A model generated the notes under the pieces. The model was given only the letters and a program-made list of their open reading frames with translations. It had not been told where the DNA came from and did no database searches. The position numbers were made by a program, and so were the translations under genes. Of a DNA stretch of 64,000 nt, positions 60,548 through 64,000 are shown one piece after another. Source of the DNA: Apteryx mantelli. Taxonomy: Eukaryota > Chordata > Aves > Apterygiformes > Apterygidae. The stretch is taken from assembly GCF_036417845.1 (NCBI RefSeq), contig NC_089979.1, positions 120,189,415-120,253,414 on the forward strand. Direction: 5' to 3'. The stretch's first letter is position 1; each line of letters begins with the position of its first letter.

Positions 60548-63500
60548 GTAAGTATTATATATTTCTAGAAAAAATCATTAAAACTGCATTTAGATAACAG
60601 AAGCATTAGTGGAAAATTTTATGATGGCTGAACATTACATTGAATAAGCCTGAATTTTTGTGCTTGTCTGTCTTGGCTAAATACTTGGTTTCTTGCAGCA
60701 TGTTGCATTTTCTGTATGTATGCATACATAATGTTTGTATTATATAAGTATTAACTGGTTCAGAGCAAGTGATAAAATGTTGCTGTAGATTTTTCAGCCT
60801 GCGAAAGCTTGCATCAAACTAGTGACTTCAGGCATTCTGAATAGTGCTATTATTTCAAATTAGGTAACTTCCTGCACAGTTAAAAATACCATTAATTTCA
60901 GAGGAACCATGCATATTAGAAAACTAAGCACTTCTATAATTCACTGAAGAATTGAAGCTGAACAGTGTAAAATAGTTCTTGATAAGCAAAGGTAGTATGT
61001 TTGTGCTATTTGTATTTTTATTTGATTACTTTGACTACTCCTGTTGCTGATGCATAATCCTTTCCTTTGGTTAGGGGTAAATTTTGAGGCGGGAGAGAGA
61101 ATCATTTGACTTTCTGTTCTTTGTTTTCTCAGTTAAGTTCTCAACTGGTTTGCCCCATTTCCAGTGAAATTCTGCCCTTTATACCCTAAAATGCCATCAC
61201 AGGAATGCCTCAGCTGGGAAGATATTAGTGTGAGAATAACCCAAGTGTGAAATACTACCCTGTGCTCTGTTCTCCCATCAGCAGAGAGATTTGAGTAGAT
61301 AGAGGTGCAAAACAAGTGATTCCATGAGAATATTTGCTCAATAATTTCTCAGTTGGCAGCTCCTGTGCGTTCATGCTTTACTAGTATCCACTCTGAAAGC
61401 ATGATGTGAAAGAGGAACTTACACATGGCATTGAGCTCTCTTGAATGTAGTGGTTTTGCTACACAACTAGAATTCAAGTAGCTGTGCACCAGAAAAAGAT
61501 GGAGTAGTTAATGGGGCTGTTGGAGTATTTCGCCAAGTCATTTCATAATCATTTGATGAAAGCAGGTGATGCTGTTTCCACTGCTGATTCTTGCCTGCAA
61601 AACAGTTTGGATGTGGAGATTTCTGTACCTGTGTTTTACCCTGTGGTCTCTAGCTTGCATAGTTGCAGCAGGAAGGCTGCTCTTTCTATGAGGATCTGGG
61701 GCTCCAGAAGCCAAAACTTTCTACCATAGGCACTGTTCCTTGTAGGAGAGAGTTTTGGAGCTTATCCTTGCAAGCAATTACAGGCTTATCTGTGCTACTA
61801 AAGACTTTACACTACTGATCTATGAGCTGTCTAGCAGAGCTGCAACACACAACAACAAAAAATTCTCTTGCTAGTGTAGTTGTTCCACCTCCCAGAACAA
61901 CATTAACTGAATTGGCTAAAGTATTGTGGTTATTAACTGAGACCACATGGAAGGGAAGGTTTGCTTGCAAAGTAAGTGGTCCACTCTGCTGTGCAAGAAA
62001 ATGAGCAAGCAAGCATAGCTGAATGGAGACCTCCTGAGTGAGCTCAAACACTTAAAAAGAAGTGCACGGAAAGCTGAAGCAGGGATGGGCTGCCCCTGGA
62101 AGAATGTGGAAGCATTGCCTGGGCAGGCAGGGATGGGATTAGGAAAGGCCAAAGCTCAGCTAGGTTTGAAACTGGTGAGGAATGGGAAGACAGTAAGAAA
62201 GGCTCCTGCAGTTACATTGACAGGAAGACCAAGGAAGATGTTGGCCCAATGCTAAATGGGACTAATGGGCTAGTAAAAAAGGACAATCTTTGCCTTGGCC
62301 TTTGCTGTCAATGTCTGTGCCTTAGTAGGAGAGTTTTTAAAGGAGAGAGGTACTACCCTCTGTAGAATAGGATTGAGTTAGGTGCAACTTAAATAATGGA
62401 CATATTCAGATCCACAGTTGCTAAAGGAGCTGGCCTGTATCATTGTGAGGCTGCCCTTTATTATTTCTGGAAGGTCATGGTAATCCAGGGATGTCCCTGA
62501 TGACTGGAAAAAGGCAGATGTCATACTCATCTTTAAGAAGAGGCAAGAAGGATGATCCAATGTACTTACAAGCTAGTCAGCCTCACTTCAGACCTCCAGG
62601 AAGATTGTGACACAAATCCACCTTGAAGTAATTTTCAGACACATGAAGGACAAGAAGGTGTCTGAGAAATGCCACCACAGGTTTAAAAATGGGAAATTGT
62701 ACCTGACAACCTGACCGACCTCTATGATGAGATGAGTGGCTCTGTGGATCAGAGGAAAGCACTGCATGTCATTTACCTTGATTTTAGCAAGGCTTTTGAC
62801 GATGTCTCCCATGGCATCCTTGCAGCAGACTGGGGAGATACGGGCTGAATGGGTGGACTACAAAGGGGATGGAAAAATTGTGTGGACCATCAGACTCAAA
62901 GGGTAGTTGTCAATGGTTCAAAGTCTGACTGGCAGCTAGTTACTAGTGGTATTCCTCAGGGGTCACTACGGAGGCCAATTGTGTTTTAACATTTTCATTA
63001 ACAACCTGGACAATGCAACAAAATGCACCCTCCGCAGGTTCATGGAACACCATGTTGTGGGGAGCCTTGGTACTCTGGATGGCAGGGCTGCCATGCAAAG
63101 GACTTTGGACTTACACCTCCAACTTGTCAAAGCACTGACAGCAATCTTGTGAAGTTCATCAAAGACAAATGAAGAGTCCTGTACCTGGAATGCAATAACC
63201 CCTTACAACAGCGGGGCTGGGGCTGACTGTTGGGAGCAGCTCTGCAGAGAAGGGCTTTGGTAGTCCTGGTGGACAGCAAGTTGAACATTAGCAGTACACA
63301 TGACAGCATACTGCACTGCATTAGCAAAAGTATGGCCAGCAGTGATTATTCTCCCCTGTTCATTACTCATGAAGTCACATCTGGAATATTGTGTCCAGTT
63401 TTGGGGCCCCCATTGTGAGGGACATTGTGCTGGACCCTTTCTAGTTTGACAGGGACACAGAGATGGTTGGGGGCTGAAGCATGTGTCATACAAAGAGAGG

Positions 63501-64000
63501 CTAAGGGAATTAGGCATGTTCACCCTGGAGAAGAGAAGGCTAAGGAGAGGATCTTATTGCAGTCTACTGCTACCTAAAGGAGGATTATAGAGAACACAGA
63601 ACAAGGCTCTTCTCAGAGATGTACAGAGAAAGGACAAGGGGCTTCAGGCACAGATTGCAGCAAGGTCCAACTGAACAGAAGGAAAAAATTGTTCCAGGGT
63701 TGTCAGACACTGGAACAGTTTGACCAGAGAAATTGTGGGATCTCCATCGTTGGATATTTTCAAAACCCATCTGGTGGGGCTCTGAGCAGCCTGCTCTAAC
63801 TTTGAAGTTAGCTCTGCACAGTGCTGAGAGTTAGACTAAATGGCCTCCAAAGATCCCTTCCAACCTACATTATTTTAAAACTTCGTGATTTTTATAGCAT
63901 TGTTAATTTGGAATGTGTGTTGTTCAGTCTGCTGTGGCAGAGCTGCACCACTAAAGCTGTGTGGTGTAGACTGCTCTAAGTAAGGTAAATTGTAGAAGAA
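60548..64000 (+). other. LARS2: LARS2 intron 14, 5' part (runs off the window)
   Basis: Begins GTAAGT; no acceptor joining to LARS2 coding sequence was found before 64000. 60548 to about 62000 is AT-rich intron without recognisable content. About 62010-63890 is a decayed CR1. The last 110 bases are unassigned. Confidence 0.85.
62010..63890 (+). mobile_element. CR1 LINE, plus strand, long but decayed
   Basis: About 1.9 kb of CR1 in sense orientation. Protein traces in order: LSELKHLKRSARKAE (about 62035), an endonuclease/RT linker resembling KTKEDVGP (about 62230), VIYLDFSKAFDDVSHG (62768-62815, reverse transcriptase motif A), VVVNGSKSDW then VTSGIPQGS (about 62900-62965, motif B), and the LYLECNNP region near 63180. 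It is inactive: TGA interrupts the frame between motifs A and B (62846-62848), the frame stops after motif B, and the FADD active-site motif C is replaced by FMEHH. The 3' end has CR1 words GATCCCTTCCAACCTA and decayed terminal octamers up to about 63895. The 5' boundary is approximate. Confidence 0.92.

Overview
The window is vertebrate nuclear DNA, most likely from a bird. It shows AT-rich introns with canonical GT...AG splice sites, one CpG-island promoter, and CR1 LINE fragments of the avian/reptilian type as the only abundant interspersed repeat. No mammalian Alu, B1 or L1 sequence was seen. Recognisable transposable elements cover only about 4-5% of the window, which fits a bird. The species cannot be named from the sequence alone.

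One gene explains nearly everything: the 5' two thirds of LARS2, the nuclear gene for mitochondrial leucyl-tRNA synthetase, on the + strand. A CpG island (about 1130-1650) holds a perfect NRF-1 site and an ATGGCGGC (YY1/TISU-like) element. A non-coding first exon ends at 1397. Thirteen coding exons follow, at 4523-4778, 6609-6737, 16684-16775, 20195-20255, 28211-28300, 32411-32554, 45175-45282, 46287-46446, 50047-50151, 52882-52997, 54007-54290, 57537-57635 and 60410-60547. Spliced together they give 1760 coding bases (586 codons plus two bases) in one uninterrupted frame. The protein is collinear with human LARS2 (about 903 residues) from the start methionine to just after the conserved [16 protein letters not shown] block. 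The KMSKS loop, anticodon-binding domain and 3' UTR lie beyond position 64000.

By region: 1-1129 is unassigned upstream DNA; 1130-1650 is the promoter, exon 1 and start of intron 1; 4523-4778 encodes the mitochondrial targeting segment and N-terminus; 6609-32554 encodes the class I catalytic core, including the HIGH motif (HMGH); 45175-52997 encodes the CP1 insertion with a degenerate editing site; 54007-60547 encodes the return to the catalytic domain, with a CxxC/CxxC pair. Introns range from about 1.0 to 12.6 kb. They hold a minus-strand CR1 (33702-34535), a decayed plus-strand CR1 (about 62010-63890), probable ancient MIR-like and L2-like relics, microsatellites, and several tandem duplications with a 20-23 bp period.

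I found no second host gene, tRNA, CRISPR array or novel multi-gene system. The most notable points are the promoter (NRF-1 site plus a TISU-like ATG that opens a 10-codon upstream ORF), the lost threonine-rich editing motif, a cluster of duplications and a perfect 15-bp hairpin in intron 9, and a compositionally distinct block of unknown origin in intron 7.
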